A DNA stretch of 42,396 bases from Fidelibacterota bacterium (GCA_018650445.1 JABIFX010000157.1:1-42396); one strand, 5' to 3'; positions 16,099-25,396 are shown, counted from the first letter of the stretch. Program-made: numbers and translations. The notes: generated by a model not told the origin, from the sequence alone.

Positions 16099-18711
16099 TT
16101 ATTTTAGTAGCATGACCTTTTGAATGGCTGATTCGTTTGGTGTAATCAACTGAATGAAATATACACCTGAACTTAAGTCAGAGGCATCCCAGGTCATGGA
16201 GAATTGCCCGGGACCAGTGCTGCCCTCAACCAATCGAGCTACTTCACGACCTCGCACATCCATGACACGTAACATCATATCTGAAGAGGATTCAAGCTTC
16301 CAACTCAGGGTTGTGCTGGGATTGAAGGGGTTCGGATAAGCAGGATTCAGAGCAAATTGTGAAGGTTTTGTATCTATCACATCAATGGCACTGGTGCTTA
16401 TGATATCTGCATCATAAGCCACAAGAAGCTGGAAGGTATTGTTATACTGACTTTCAACACCGAGGAACGACCATTCTGTGCCAACGGTCAGTGGTGTAAC
16501 ATCCACACCAGTTGTTTCCCAGATACGGACAACGCATGTGTCTGATCCATCACCAATCAGAACGTTTTGACCACCACCGGCTGACCAAGTATCTGTAATA
16601 GTACCAGTGATTTTGAGCCAGGTTCCTTCGTATTCAGCATTATTGGCTTCTCCAGGGGTTAGCACAACTGGAGCTGGCAGATCATTGCCTGTGGAAATAA
16701 GTTGGTATGAAAAATCCGTAATCTCAACGGTGGTTTGAAAAATTTCAATTGCACCAACAACTGTGATCATATCCCCGCGGTTGATATCCAGCTCATCAAA
16801 TTGAAATAGATTGATACCCCGGCCTGAGGCATCCTGCAGATAGGCTTTTGTGTAGGGGGGCTGTAGCAAATCACCACCAATAGTGACAATGCCTTCAACG
16901 GTTACGATCTGATCTTGGATAGGGTTGGCCTGAATTGAGGCAATGGTGGCGACTTCGGAGGAGGCAATAGCCAGCTCGTAAGTCCAGGAGTCAAACTCGC
17001 TGGTATCAATACCTGAATCATAGGTGGTGAATGCTGTTGCAATTATTTCATATTCAAGGAAAGAATTTGCTGCCTGGGCAGGTATGATCCCCATGTAGGT
17101 ACTGCCATTATCCAGCCACATTTCACTTTCATTTAAATGTGTTCCACCCGTTCCATACATCAGTACGGCTGAGTTAATGCTCTGTGTCTCATCACCTGGT
17201 ACAATATCAATAGTTACTGTGATTTCATTGGCTGAAGTTGCAAATTCAGGTGTGTGTATTTCATTGGTAAATGTCGGTCTCACAATATTCGACAGAAAGT
17301 CAGATACGAGGCGAGGTTGTATCTGATTTGTACCCTGAAATTGAGTGACAACGCCGATAACATCCACAGGCCACACCGGCTCCACTGTTCCATCGATCTG
17401 GGTATCTTTGTCAATCCTCATAACTGCCGAACCAGTACCGCCATCGATAATGTTCATATTTGCATTATTTCCAGACGTTGGCCATGGATCACCACCATCA
17501 GTTGAGAGGTTCAAAATTTTGATCAGCTCGCTTTCATAATCTTCACCGTCTGTCATGAGTTGAGCTACTGTAATAACTTGTGGTTCTGGCAAAGTATTCC
17601 CAGTGCTGTTTATCACAATCTGATCAATAGAAGTTGGGACAATGTCAATGACATCATAAGGAGCTGAGATTTCTCCCGTCACAGTAATTTCGTCACCTAA
17701 TTCAAGAACAAGTAATTCACCTGCACGGTATATATGAAGAGCTGCCGTTTCGTCCTGGAAAGTATAATCGACGCCATTGCCCTCATAATAATTCACACTC
17801 GTTACTAGCCCTGTAGTTGTGACTAGCGTTCCCAAGGCTTGAGTTCTTGCCTCAGCGATAGTCAAGATGGTACTAATTTGGACAATAACTTCTGTTTCCG
17901 CGCTGGCTGTGGCACCTTCATCATCGGTGACAGTGAGTGAAAATACCCAGGTACTGGTTTCAGTGACAGTGGGTACAGTAAAACTGGCGATAGCGCTCGT
18001 AGCATTGGTTAAAGTCACACTTGAGCCTGAAACTTGTTCCCAGAGATAGGAAGCAATTGTTCCATCAAAATCACTACTACCACTCCCATCCAGAGAAACG
18101 ATTGCACCACTTTCAACGTACTGATTGGCACCTGCATTGGCTACTGGCGGAAAATTCACGTTGGGGTCAAAAGTCTGATTGGTATTTGCAGCTCCAGGAG
18201 TGATACCAGTATGTTCCCATGGAGTTCCATCAATTCCGATGCGACTGATTGAGGAATCAGGCGAGGGGAAATCGGTTCCACCGTCTTCCATGACATTTCC
18301 ATCAGTATCAGTCATTTCCCCTTCGTATGAGACGGCATCAACAATGTTGTTATTAATTAATAGAACAACGCCGTCTGGATCTCCATTTTGAATGGCGTGG
18401 GAAGCTGGCCACCCAGCTGGGGTAATATCAGCTTCCGAAACCGTCGCCGCTCCAACCACATAAAAACCATAACCATTCGATTCGTCTGCGATTGTGATGC
18501 TACCTAGGTCAACTGTCCTATAGGATGTATTGTTGTTCCCATTAATGAAATCAATCACAACACTACTATATGTCCCAGCTGGACCTGCTATTTCAATGAA
18601 TTCATATGGATCCTGATCCGGCTGATCATAATCGATTTCATTAATAAAGAGTTGGCCAAAGGCCATTGATGTCATCAGAGCCAGGCTGATAAACGTGTTT
18701 AAAGCTTTCAT
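16099..18711 (-). CDS. large secreted lamin-tail/PKD/OB-fold protein with type IX sorting domain
   Basis: I take the ATG at 18711 as start: AAGGA lies 8 nt upstream and a signal peptide follows at once (cut after AFGQ, residue 20). A longer upstream reading adds 39 unlikely residues. The 870 residues comprise a lamin-tail domain (about 21-180), a PKD-like domain (about 187-278), OB-fold domains at about 283-380, 381-475, 587-675 and 685-770, with an Ig-like domain at 480-580. A classic C-terminal sorting domain follows at 787-870 (NPAYPNPFNPSTTLSW, ending KVMLLK). It should be exported by type IX secretion and kept at or near the surface. No enzyme motif is visible; four OB folds suggest polymer, perhaps nucleic-acid, binding. 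It heads the locus, separated from the next gene by a hairpin. Confidence 0.85.
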   Translation of the reverse strand: MKALNTFISLALMTSMAFGQLFINEIDYDQPDQDPYEFIEIAGPAGTYSSVVIDFINGNNNTSYRTVDLGSITIADESNGYGFYVVGAATVSEADITPAGWPASHAIQNGDPDGVVLLINNNIVDAVSYEGEMTDTDGNVMEDGGTDFPSPDSSISRIGIDGTPWEHTGITPGAANTNQTFDPNVNFPPVANAGANQYVESGAIVSLDGSGSSDFDGTIASYLWEQVSGSSVTLTNATSAIASFTVPTVTETSTWVFSLTVTDDEGATASAETEVIVQISTILTIAEARTQALGTLVTTTGLVTSVNYYEGNGVDYTFQDETAALHIYRAGELLVLELGDEITVTGEISAPYDVIDIVPTSIDQIVINSTGNTLPEPQVITVAQLMTDGEDYESELIKILNLSTDGGDPWPTSGNNANMNIIDGGTGSAVMRIDKDTQIDGTVEPVWPVDVIGVVTQFQGTNQIQPRLVSDFLSNIVRPTFTNEIHTPEFATSANEITVTIDIVPGDETQSINSAVLMYGTGGTHLNESEMWLDNGSTYMGIIPAQAANSFLEYEIIATAFTTYDSGIDTSEFDSWTYELAIASSEVATIASIQANPIQDQIVTVEGIVTIGGDLLQPPYTKAYLQDASGRGINLFQFDELDINRGDMITVVGAIEIFQTTVEITDFSYQLISTGNDLPAPVVLTPGEANNAEYEGTWLKITGTITDTWSAGGGQNVLIGDGSDTCVVRIWETTGVDVTPLTVGTEWSFLGVESQYNNTFQLLVAYDADIISTSAIDVIDTKPSQFALNPAYPNPFNPSTTLSWKLESSSDMMLRVMDVRGREVARLVEGSTGPGQFSMTWDASDLSSGVYFIQLITPNESAIQKVMLLK

Positions 18712-18893
18712 GTAAAAAGTCCTTTTTTGTCCCAGATTGAAATTTGATTTGTTTATAAATATTGTTGCGTGCTTCATCATTGGACCGTGATAATAACCCT
18801 GTGCAGGACCTCTTCCAAGACAGTTCACACCAAGTTTTTATTTCTCACAAAAAAGTGATGTATTTCACCAATATATATTTGCTCGTTTCGGAG

Positions 18894-19745
18894 TTATTTA
18901 TTCTCCAGATTCCAACCAAATTGACAGAAGAGATAGGGCGCGCCAAAACTGATCCAGGCGCCCAGAAGTGTATATCGGATAAACATGGCCATATCTGTTG
19001 TGTAGCCGATAGATATAAACACCTGTTTTAGCCCCATCCAGATCAGAACGATACCTACCAGCCCCAGGACAAGCTTGGAGATGACCAGGTTCATACCGGG
19101 TTTGAAACTACAGGAAAGATATTTCTTCTCGTGGAGGTAACCCGTTAGAAAACCGATGAATGCCGCGCCGCCTTTGATGGCCACCTCAGATAGTTCTGGG
19201 ACCAGCATAAACAACCCCATGAGAAGTACAAAGATGATCAAACTCTGTCGAGTGGGACCGAGATAGAGCCAGCCCTGCGGGGCAAGCTTTAATAACCAGG
19301 AATAGACATACAAAGTTATAAATCCAATCAGGAAACCACCCAGGACATCTGTGGGGTAGTGTACACCAAGATATATTCTTGAGAATCCCACTCCAGCTAT
19401 GAGAATGGCAGCAATAACGTAGGCACGCTTGTCCTTGAGCTCATAGGCCAGCCAGCCCCACAATACCATAGCACCCTGAGAATGACCGCTGGGAAAGGAC
19501 CAATCATCAGCATGTACGAGATGCTCAATGACATCGGGTCTAGGTACCTGAAAGATACCTTTAATGACTGCATTTAGAACAAATGTAAAAAGCAGCACCG
19601 AACCTACGCGACCCATGACCTGCTTTCTCCACAGCCAGTAGGCCAGGGGTAGAAAGAGGAGGAAAAATTCCTCATCACCGAGAAAGGTGAAAATCTTCAT
19701 TATCGGTGTTAGCCATTCAGCACGTACTGATAAAACCCACTCCAT
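18894..19745 (-). CDS. PAP2-family membrane phosphatase
   Basis: A multi-pass membrane protein of 283 residues with all three PAP2 motifs: K62-x6-R69-P70 (KGIFQVPRP), P85-S-G-H88 and S122-R123-x5-H129-x3-D133 (SRIYLGVHYPTD). Such enzymes remove phosphate from lipid phosphates, for example phosphatidic acid, phosphatidylglycerophosphate or undecaprenyl pyrophosphate. The hydrophobic C-terminal half adds further spans. AGGAGG lies 7 nt before the ATG. It follows the 626-residue gene with a 119-nt gap and is probably transcribed on its own or weakly with that gene. The substrate cannot be told from sequence. Confidence 0.92.
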   Translation of the reverse strand: MEWVLSVRAEWLTPIMKIFTFLGDEEFFLLFLPLAYWLWRKQVMGRVGSVLLFTFVLNAVIKGIFQVPRPDVIEHLVHADDWSFPSGHSQGAMVLWGWLAYELKDKRAYVIAAILIAGVGFSRIYLGVHYPTDVLGGFLIGFITLYVYSWLLKLAPQGWLYLGPTRQSLIIFVLLMGLFMLVPELSEVAIKGGAAFIGFLTGYLHEKKYLSCSFKPGMNLVISKLVLGLVGIVLIWMGLKQVFISIGYTTDMAMFIRYTLLGAWISFGAPYLFCQFGWNLENK

Positions 19746-19820
19746 AGCATCCTCCTGTTGATTCTGAATATGGAACTAACTTAGTAATTGGATTGTGATC
19801 AAACTATAAAATTGAACAGT

Positions 19821-19854
19821 TAGCAGGGGTGTTCTGCAAGGTTTCCTGCTTTTT
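19821..19854 (+). terminator. weak hairpin with T tract, plus orientation
   Basis: AGCAGG (19822-19827) can pair with CCTGCT (19845-19850), followed by TTTTT on the plus strand. All nearby genes are on the minus strand, where no T tract follows. It may stop antisense transcripts or be chance. Confidence 0.25.
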
Positions 19855-19864
19855 TGTCTTCTAC

Positions 19865-21745
19865 CTACAGATTCCACACAAGGCGCGCCTGATAACGCCA
19901 GGCCCAGGGCTCTTCGTCCTCAGGAGGGTGAGACTGCCAAATTGGAAAATAAAGACCCGCTGTGAAAAAAGATTTGTGCTCAAAACCAAATCCAGCCGCA
20001 TAGTGAGGTTTAACTCCGTCCCAACCCACTTCATCCATATCAACGATCATACTGCTTGTGAATACTTTTAACTGAATACCGGACATCCAATAACCACCCG
20101 ATAAACTCAAGCCCATGTACTCATTGGTATTTTCAGTCAGCTTGGTTTGACCACGAAAAGTTGGTATAGCTGCCAATCCATCCTGCCAGTCATATTTATG
20201 GGTGAATTGATAGGGGTCTGGCGTCGACTGACTCTGGAATCCCGTTTCAAATTGGATGCCTCCCACAACCCAACCCCAAAACACACCTGAAAGGTCTGTC
20301 TGTGCTTTAAATATAGAAAAATTACCCTGGGGACCCTGACCAGAGGCGGCCTTGACTCTGATATAAATCCGGTCTCCCTGTTTGGTCAGAGATAGGCCAG
20401 AATAAGACCCTTTGATAATGTGAATATTTTGATTTTGCTTCCAGATCAGGCTGTCACCATATTGATCATATTCAAAAGCCAACCCTACTCTTTGATATAT
20501 CAGCCGTGGCCCCTGAATCAGGTAAGTTTGCTTACCTACATAACGGGTAAACCCAATACTGATACCTGACCAATCATCATACGTATGAGCATTGAGATGC
20601 GAAAATAGGCGTTTATCCAGATTTAGTGGGTGACCATAACTTACTCGTCCACCCCAACTCATGCTGGAATCATAGGGCTTGTGACCATTTAGTTCTAAAC
20701 TGATGCGGTGACGAAAATCACTGGGATAAGCTGGCCATAAGTCCACACCAAAGCCGGAAGTCAATTTTACTCCAATCCGTTTTTCTCCATCCCAATCAGA
20801 CCAGATACTGGGATTAATTGTCATGCGATAGTTGGTCCAATCCGGCAAAGCTCCAAAGGGTTGAAGGTGAAAATTATTGCGTAAACGGGGCCAGCGGTTG
20901 TTGTACCTATAATACTCAGCCAGGAGATGATCCGCATCCAGAACGACTTCCGCCACATCAATCTTTGGTATCATCAGCGGTGCGGTTTGGTTCAAACCAT
21001 ACGTGTAGTAGGTGCTGTCCCCATCCGTGGATATCACCATTACTTGTACGGGGAAATGCCATACCCCAATATGCTCGATGCCAATCTCAATTGAATCCTG
21101 TCTGGTTCTGACATAATCCAGATTGACATCACTCCAGCGTGAACTGATAAGGGCATTTTCGAACTGAAGCGCAAGATCATCACAGCAATGGGTTGACATA
21201 CTTTTTATAAGCTCATCTGTTATGGAGGAAGGATCAGTAGATAATTGCATGGCGTCATTAACCACCATGGCAAATAGTGAATCTCCAATAGTGCCCTGAA
21301 GCATACGCAAGTAACCAAAACCGGCCACCACAATGATGAAACGTTCCTCTGTCCGTAATTTTGTAAAGATTAAATCTTTCCTGATGGACATTAAATTTCC
21401 ATTGGAAAGCGCTCCCCCGGCCAACTCAACCAAATAGCGCGGAGTAAGATACTTGAAATCACTCCACAGTTCTGGGATAGCGGCTTCCAGACCCTCGTAT
21501 GGAACATTTTCACCCTTCCCATTATTGCTTAGAAGCAGCATGGCATATGAACCAAAAAACCATGAGCCCTGGTCCAGGGAGTCCCCTTTCCAATTACTTA
21601 GCGTACGACCCATTTCATCGATTTCATTGAGGTAAACATCCAGAGGGTGTGTAGGCGTCTCTTTGGAATCAGATGGAACTGATTGCGCCACCAGTGAAAC
21701 TGCCAGGGAGATAAATAGAAGCGTGAATGGGATTTTGAAACGCAT
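19865..21745 (-). CDS. exported protein, M1-peptidase-like without catalytic motif, barrel-like C-terminus
   Basis: A 626-residue exported protein (signal peptide about 1-21, ending LVAQ). Residues about 110-300 resemble the region after the catalytic domain of M1-family aminopeptidases: a helical stretch with LRMLQGTIGDSLFAMVV, then a beta domain ending VVLDADHLLAEYYRYNN. No HExxH zinc motif occurs anywhere, so it is not an active M1 enzyme as written. Residues about 310-626 are strand-rich and aromatic, ending YQARLVWNL, which suggests a barrel or surface beta domain. The gene lies 22 nt after the M55 aminopeptidase gene, which hints at a shared peptide-related role. The M1 resemblance is judged by eye, so family membership is tentative. 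Confidence 0.55.
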   Translation of the reverse strand: MRFKIPFTLLFISLAVSLVAQSVPSDSKETPTHPLDVYLNEIDEMGRTLSNWKGDSLDQGSWFFGSYAMLLLSNNGKGENVPYEGLEAAIPELWSDFKYLTPRYLVELAGGALSNGNLMSIRKDLIFTKLRTEERFIIVVAGFGYLRMLQGTIGDSLFAMVVNDAMQLSTDPSSITDELIKSMSTHCCDDLALQFENALISSRWSDVNLDYVRTRQDSIEIGIEHIGVWHFPVQVMVISTDGDSTYYTYGLNQTAPLMIPKIDVAEVVLDADHLLAEYYRYNNRWPRLRNNFHLQPFGALPDWTNYRMTINPSIWSDWDGEKRIGVKLTSGFGVDLWPAYPSDFRHRISLELNGHKPYDSSMSWGGRVSYGHPLNLDKRLFSHLNAHTYDDWSGISIGFTRYVGKQTYLIQGPRLIYQRVGLAFEYDQYGDSLIWKQNQNIHIIKGSYSGLSLTKQGDRIYIRVKAASGQGPQGNFSIFKAQTDLSGVFWGWVVGGIQFETGFQSQSTPDPYQFTHKYDWQDGLAAIPTFRGQTKLTENTNEYMGLSLSGGYWMSGIQLKVFTSSMIVDMDEVGWDGVKPHYAAGFGFEHKSFFTAGLYFPIWQSHPPEDEEPWAWRYQARLVWNL

Positions 21746-21767
21746 TGGTTATAAAAGCTATTTTATC

Positions 21768-22571
21768 CTAATAAGCAAAGAGATTAAATCTCATAAGTTC
21801 AAAATAATCTTCAGATTTAAAACCTACTGTAACCGGGTTAATGAGAGAAGCCCCTGGGTAAAATGATGCACGATAAGCTTCCTGATGTTTTTTGAATTCA
21901 ATTGAAAATTCAAGTTTTTTCGGGATGGGCAGTAAACCTTTGGAAAAATCTCCTCGAATGGCTTTTGCCACCCCTGCTTGGATCATTTTCAACGATTGAG
22001 CGGGATGTTGTGAAATAACTGAGCTACCCTCACCTCTGATAGTGGCCACTGTCTGAATTATGGAATTATGCTCGGCAACCTCCTGACAAAGTCCTGCATC
22101 TCCTGAGACAAAAATTGAGGGAACACCATAGTAAGAAGCCGCCAGACCGTGCAAGTAGAATTCTGACATATCCAGACCATTCAGAGTCATTCTGGCAATT
22201 CGAGATGAAGACATGGTATGGGCCAGCGTGTTCGTATTCTGTCCGGCTCGGGAATGATAACCAATAAACATAATTGCATCAAAACTTTCATCAACCTCTT
22301 GAACCATGGACAAGGGATGTCCTGCCCAGCCACGCACAACTTCACAAAGTTCAGGTAATTCATTCAGAATGAGATTTCTTCCCGAATCGTGGGCATCTTT
22401 AATTAAAATTTCTGTGGCTCCACCTTCGATGGCAGCTTCAGCCGCTGCTGCAACTTCTGCGGTCATTTGTTTTTGAAACCAGGAATACTCATTGGGGAAG
22501 GCTTTGTCAGTTTCATTCCAGTGTCCAATGCCTGTAATACCTTCAATATCTGCAGAAATAAAAATTTTCAT
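21768..22571 (-). CDS. M55-family D-aminopeptidase (DppA-like)
   Basis: A 267-residue enzyme without a signal peptide, matching Bacillus DppA, a zinc D-aminopeptidase that releases N-terminal D-amino acids from peptides. The metal-binding and catalytic pattern is in place: D8 and E10 in SADIEGITG, H61 in KDAHDSG, H106 in GYHSRAG and E137 in DMSEF. The fold marker GVPSIFVSGD is also present. Its ATG has AGGAG 7 nt upstream. A role in recycling D-Ala-containing peptidoglycan peptides or scavenged peptides is likely. It leads a pair with the 626-residue exported protein. Confidence 0.9.
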   Translation of the reverse strand: MKIFISADIEGITGIGHWNETDKAFPNEYSWFQKQMTAEVAAAAEAAIEGGATEILIKDAHDSGRNLILNELPELCEVVRGWAGHPLSMVQEVDESFDAIMFIGYHSRAGQNTNTLAHTMSSSRIARMTLNGLDMSEFYLHGLAASYYGVPSIFVSGDAGLCQEVAEHNSIIQTVATIRGEGSSVISQHPAQSLKMIQAGVAKAIRGDFSKGLLPIPKKLEFSIEFKKHQEAYRASFYPGASLINPVTVGFKSEDYFELMRFNLFAY

Positions 22572-22701
22572 TTCAACTCCTATTATTAAGGTGAGGTGAT
22601 TTTATTGAGCTGAACTCAAATAAACATGAATCCTGGATAAATGCACGAGTTAAATCTATAATTGTCAGACAATGAGCAAATAGTCTGAAATAATGATTCA
22701 G

Positions 22702-23322
22702 CTATTTTTGCCTGGTTGGAAACATGGATCCTGGTACTCTACGACAATATTCAGAATAGGCAATGGGATAAGCTTGATCCAGTTGGATCTCCTCCCTGGG
22801 GATAAGTCTCTTGATCAGCCAAAGCATCACAATAAACATGATCGCCATTACGATGGATGACAAGATAAATGTCAGACCTAATAGGACCATGAGCGCTGAT
22901 AAATACATGGGGTGTCTAATATTCTTATAGGGACCATGTAAGGTGAGGTAATCAGTCTGGCTTGGCTTAACACCTGCCAGACGAAAACTCCGGCGGAGGG
23001 AAAGTCGACTCCACAAAAGTAGAATGCTGCCAAACAGAAAAAGCACAAGCCCCAGTGATTCAAACACAATAATCAGTGGTGTAGATTGCAATTTGATACA
23101 AATAAAAATGGGGACATGCATGTCGAGAAGCATCATGGCACCACACAGGGGTATCAGTAACAGAAAAAATAAGAGATTTAAAATATTGAAGGTCCACCCC
23201 TCCCAGCCACACTCAGGTCGCTGTAAACGAATAGAGCCCGGGGCAAGGATAAGTATCCCCCCAATAACAGCAGAAACAACCAGAATGATTGCGCCTAAAA
23301 GTTGACTGTATTGTGCGATCAT
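22702..23322 (-). CDS. isoprenylcysteine carboxyl methyltransferase-like membrane protein
   Basis: A 206-residue protein with about five hydrophobic spans. The C-terminal part carries the family marker HGPYKNIRHPMYLSALMVLLG, and EYCRRVPGSMFP near the end. Members of the ICMT/phospholipid methyltransferase-like group use S-adenosylmethionine at the membrane, but most bacterial ones have no known substrate, and isoprenylcysteine is unlikely here. It is flanked by gaps of 130 and 174 nt, so it is probably a single-gene unit. Confidence 0.8.
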   Translation of the reverse strand: MIAQYSQLLGAIILVVSAVIGGILILAPGSIRLQRPECGWEGWTFNILNLLFFLLLIPLCGAMMLLDMHVPIFICIKLQSTPLIIVFESLGLVLFLFGSILLLWSRLSLRRSFRLAGVKPSQTDYLTLHGPYKNIRHPMYLSALMVLLGLTFILSSIVMAIMFIVMLWLIKRLIPREEIQLDQAYPIAYSEYCRRVPGSMFPTRQK

Positions 23323-23419
23323 CGCTTATTCCGCTTCCTACTACTTATCGTCTTCCTATAAAGGCTGAGGGGCAAAAAATATGCCGATGTCAATTTTTGG
23401 CTATGGAATAAGAGAAACA

Positions 23420-23433
23420 CCCTGCCGGCAGGG
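23420..23433. repeat. 14-bp perfect palindrome CCCTGCCGGCAGGG
   Basis: An uninterrupted GC-rich palindrome in the 174-nt gap between two minus-strand genes. It has no loop, so it is not a standard terminator. It could be a protein site or a remnant of a dispersed element. Confidence 0.5.
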
Positions 23434-23496
23434 ATGATAATGCCCTATGTGAAGATAAAACTGTTGAGAGTTAACCCGGTAAACCTGTGGAGTGTA

Positions 23497-24030
23497 TCAG
23501 AAAAGAAAATCCATATTTTCTTCTGTCATCTCAAACGGATTGGGACTTAACATACTGACCTGAAATACGGTCTGACCCAGAACTCCAGGGGTAGGTTCTT
23601 TCACGCTACGGAGCACGACAGACGTCCCTTCGGTCGTTTGATAGGGGGCTGCATTTTCTTCAAAAACGTGCCCATATTTTTCAAAGTAGGCCTGCTTAAA
23701 ACGCTTGGCATCATAAGGATAATCAAAATTATAAAGTACTTCGATGGAGTGGATTGAGACTTTCAAATCGGCTTTGATGTTGAACCATACATAGATTTTT
23801 GCTATCCCCTTCTCCGCAATACGATATGAATAGCCAGACAATTGACGATTGTCTGTATAGTTCGTCTTGGTTGCTAACTTCTTATCTTTGAACACATCCT
23901 GGAGAGCAGAATCAATTTGAGTCTCGGACATGGACCAGTTCAAACCCCAATATACGTCAGGCGTTTGTGACAGAGCTGGCAATGTGAATCCAACAATAAG
24001 GATCAGAGAGATTAAGATTTTTTTATTCAC
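23497..24030 (-). CDS. exported protein of unknown function
   Basis: A 177-residue protein starting at GTG, supported by AGGAGG 8 nt upstream and by a clean signal peptide (cut after ALSQ, about residue 21). The mature part opens with DVYWGLNWSMSETQIDSALQ, the kind of segment seen in small periplasmic proteins whose names include no function, and mixes short helices and strands. I recognise no catalytic motif, repeat or cysteine pattern. It follows the 24973-24146 hydrolase gene with a 115-nt gap. Confidence 0.7.
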   Translation of the reverse strand: MNKKILISLILIVGFTLPALSQTPDVYWGLNWSMSETQIDSALQDVFKDKKLATKTNYTDNRQLSGYSYRIAEKGIAKIYVWFNIKADLKVSIHSIEVLYNFDYPYDAKRFKQAYFEKYGHVFEENAAPYQTTEGTSVVLRSVKEPTPGVLGQTVFQVSMLSPNPFEMTEENMDFLF

Positions 24031-24145
24031 GGCGAGCCTCCTACCAGCTTAAAGACAAACTCATTCAATGTTTGATAACTATGGGCTAAAAATATGCTCT
24101 GTAAGATTTTCCGCAAGTACTGATTGCACAACAAGCTGGGATGAA

Positions 24146-24973
24146 CTAGAGGCGGTGGGGTTTCCCCACATGTTTGTCAAGGACCCAGGTGACCGACCAA
24201 TTGTGACCGAGTCGATGTCCATCCATGGTAGGTGGCAATTCCTGGGATTGATAAAAAGGCAAATCCACTTCTTGTGGATCACTTGCCAATTCTCTGAACG
24301 CCCCATCCTGGGCATGGACAGTTCTATGCTGAATGAGACGAACCGATTTATTCCACTCGGGGTATTTCAGCTTGTCTCCATCATCGTAGCTCAATTTATC
24401 ACACTCATCCAAAAGTTTTGGGAAACCACTCAAAGGCGCTGCAATAACATGAATATCAGCCTTGAGTTTCCCAAGTTCAGAGGCTGCATACGTTACAACC
24501 ATACCTCCGTATGAGTGACCAAAAATAACTAGCTTCTTATATTTGCCATGCCTCTCTATCTTTTTAATCTCTGCGGCAAGATTTGCAGCTATCTGGTCTG
24601 GGCATTGATCCCAATCATATCTAAAAAAGAAAACAGAGCCATAATGGTCAGCCAGATTTTTTAACCCGACAATCCACTCATAACCCCTGGAGTCATATCC
24701 GTGAACTGCCATGACCAGTACACTATCATTCCTTTGTTCGCCATCTCTTAATTCGATGACTCCCAATGGCTGTTCCATGAGGTGCTGCCCTGCAGTCGTA
24801 ATTTCAGTCCCCTCACCAAAAACGTGTATGTCAAAGCTTATAACCTCATCGCCAACATTTTGTGAAGTCCTGGAGGTCTGGGAACCATTGGGAGTGCTCC
24901 CGCCACAGGCCGCGAGTATGAACAGGATAAAAAATGCAATTGAAATACGGTATAGAGTTGCTTGAAGGGACAT
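24146..24973 (-). CDS. lipoprotein alpha/beta hydrolase
   Basis: A 275-residue predicted lipoprotein (lipobox LAAC, C23) with an alpha/beta-hydrolase fold: an oxyanion-hole segment VHGYDSRGY (about 90-98), a nucleophile elbow GHSYGG with S154, and a late His (H257 in RLGHNWSV) as probable triad base. It may be a lipase or esterase at the membrane; the substrate is not evident. The start codon directly follows the TAA of the upstream membrane-protein gene, so the two are co-transcribed. Confidence 0.8.
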   Translation of the reverse strand: MSLQATLYRISIAFFILFILAACGGSTPNGSQTSRTSQNVGDEVISFDIHVFGEGTEITTAGQHLMEQPLGVIELRDGEQRNDSVLVMAVHGYDSRGYEWIVGLKNLADHYGSVFFFRYDWDQCPDQIAANLAAEIKKIERHGKYKKLVIFGHSYGGMVVTYAASELGKLKADIHVIAAPLSGFPKLLDECDKLSYDDGDKLKYPEWNKSVRLIQHRTVHAQDGAFRELASDPQEVDLPFYQSQELPPTMDGHRLGHNWSVTWVLDKHVGKPHRL

Positions 24974-25396
24974 TTATTCTCCAGTTTTGTTAAAATGTAG
25001 ACCAGCTCTCATAATTGCAAGACCTGGTGAAAATAGAACTAACAGAAAGACGATAGCCATATTAAAATTTCCTGCCAGCATACCAAGCACACCCGTGAGC
25101 ATGAGGACGAAACCCAAAAGAAAAAAGCTGAATTGAAGAAGTTGTTTCGTTTTGGGATTGATAAGTTTCATTCTTGACCTGAACATGAATGTCATGGAGC
25201 CCAGGATGAAATAATAGGCCACGAAGGTGATCAAGGTTTGTTGATCAAGTTCTTCAGATCGAAAGGAGACGATTGCTGTGGCAAGTGACAGCAATGAAGC
25301 CATATACAAATGCATGATAGGGTCCAGCCATTTTAGCATCTTTTGTATGACTTCCATTCCCCAATATAGTGGGCTCCCATAGCAGGTCATACTCAT
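24974..25396 (-). CDS. small integral membrane protein
   Basis: A 140-residue protein with four predicted membrane spans separated by short charged loops (SFRSEELDQQ; RSRMKLINPKTKQ). No family is recognised. An AGAGGA site before the ATG at 25396 supports this start. It abuts the lipoprotein hydrolase gene with zero spacing and leads that two-gene unit; its promoter must lie in the 102-nt divergent gap shared with butyrate kinase. Confidence 0.72.
   Translation of the reverse strand: MSMTCYGSPLYWGMEVIQKMLKWLDPIMHLYMASLLSLATAIVSFRSEELDQQTLITFVAYYFILGSMTFMFRSRMKLINPKTKQLLQFSFFLLGFVLMLTGVLGMLAGNFNMAIVFLLVLFSPGLAIMRAGLHFNKTGE

Noticed and set aside
18712-18828. Longer reading of the large lamin-tail protein
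   Set aside because: A good ribosome binding site and signal peptide lie at the 18711 start; the extension has neither.
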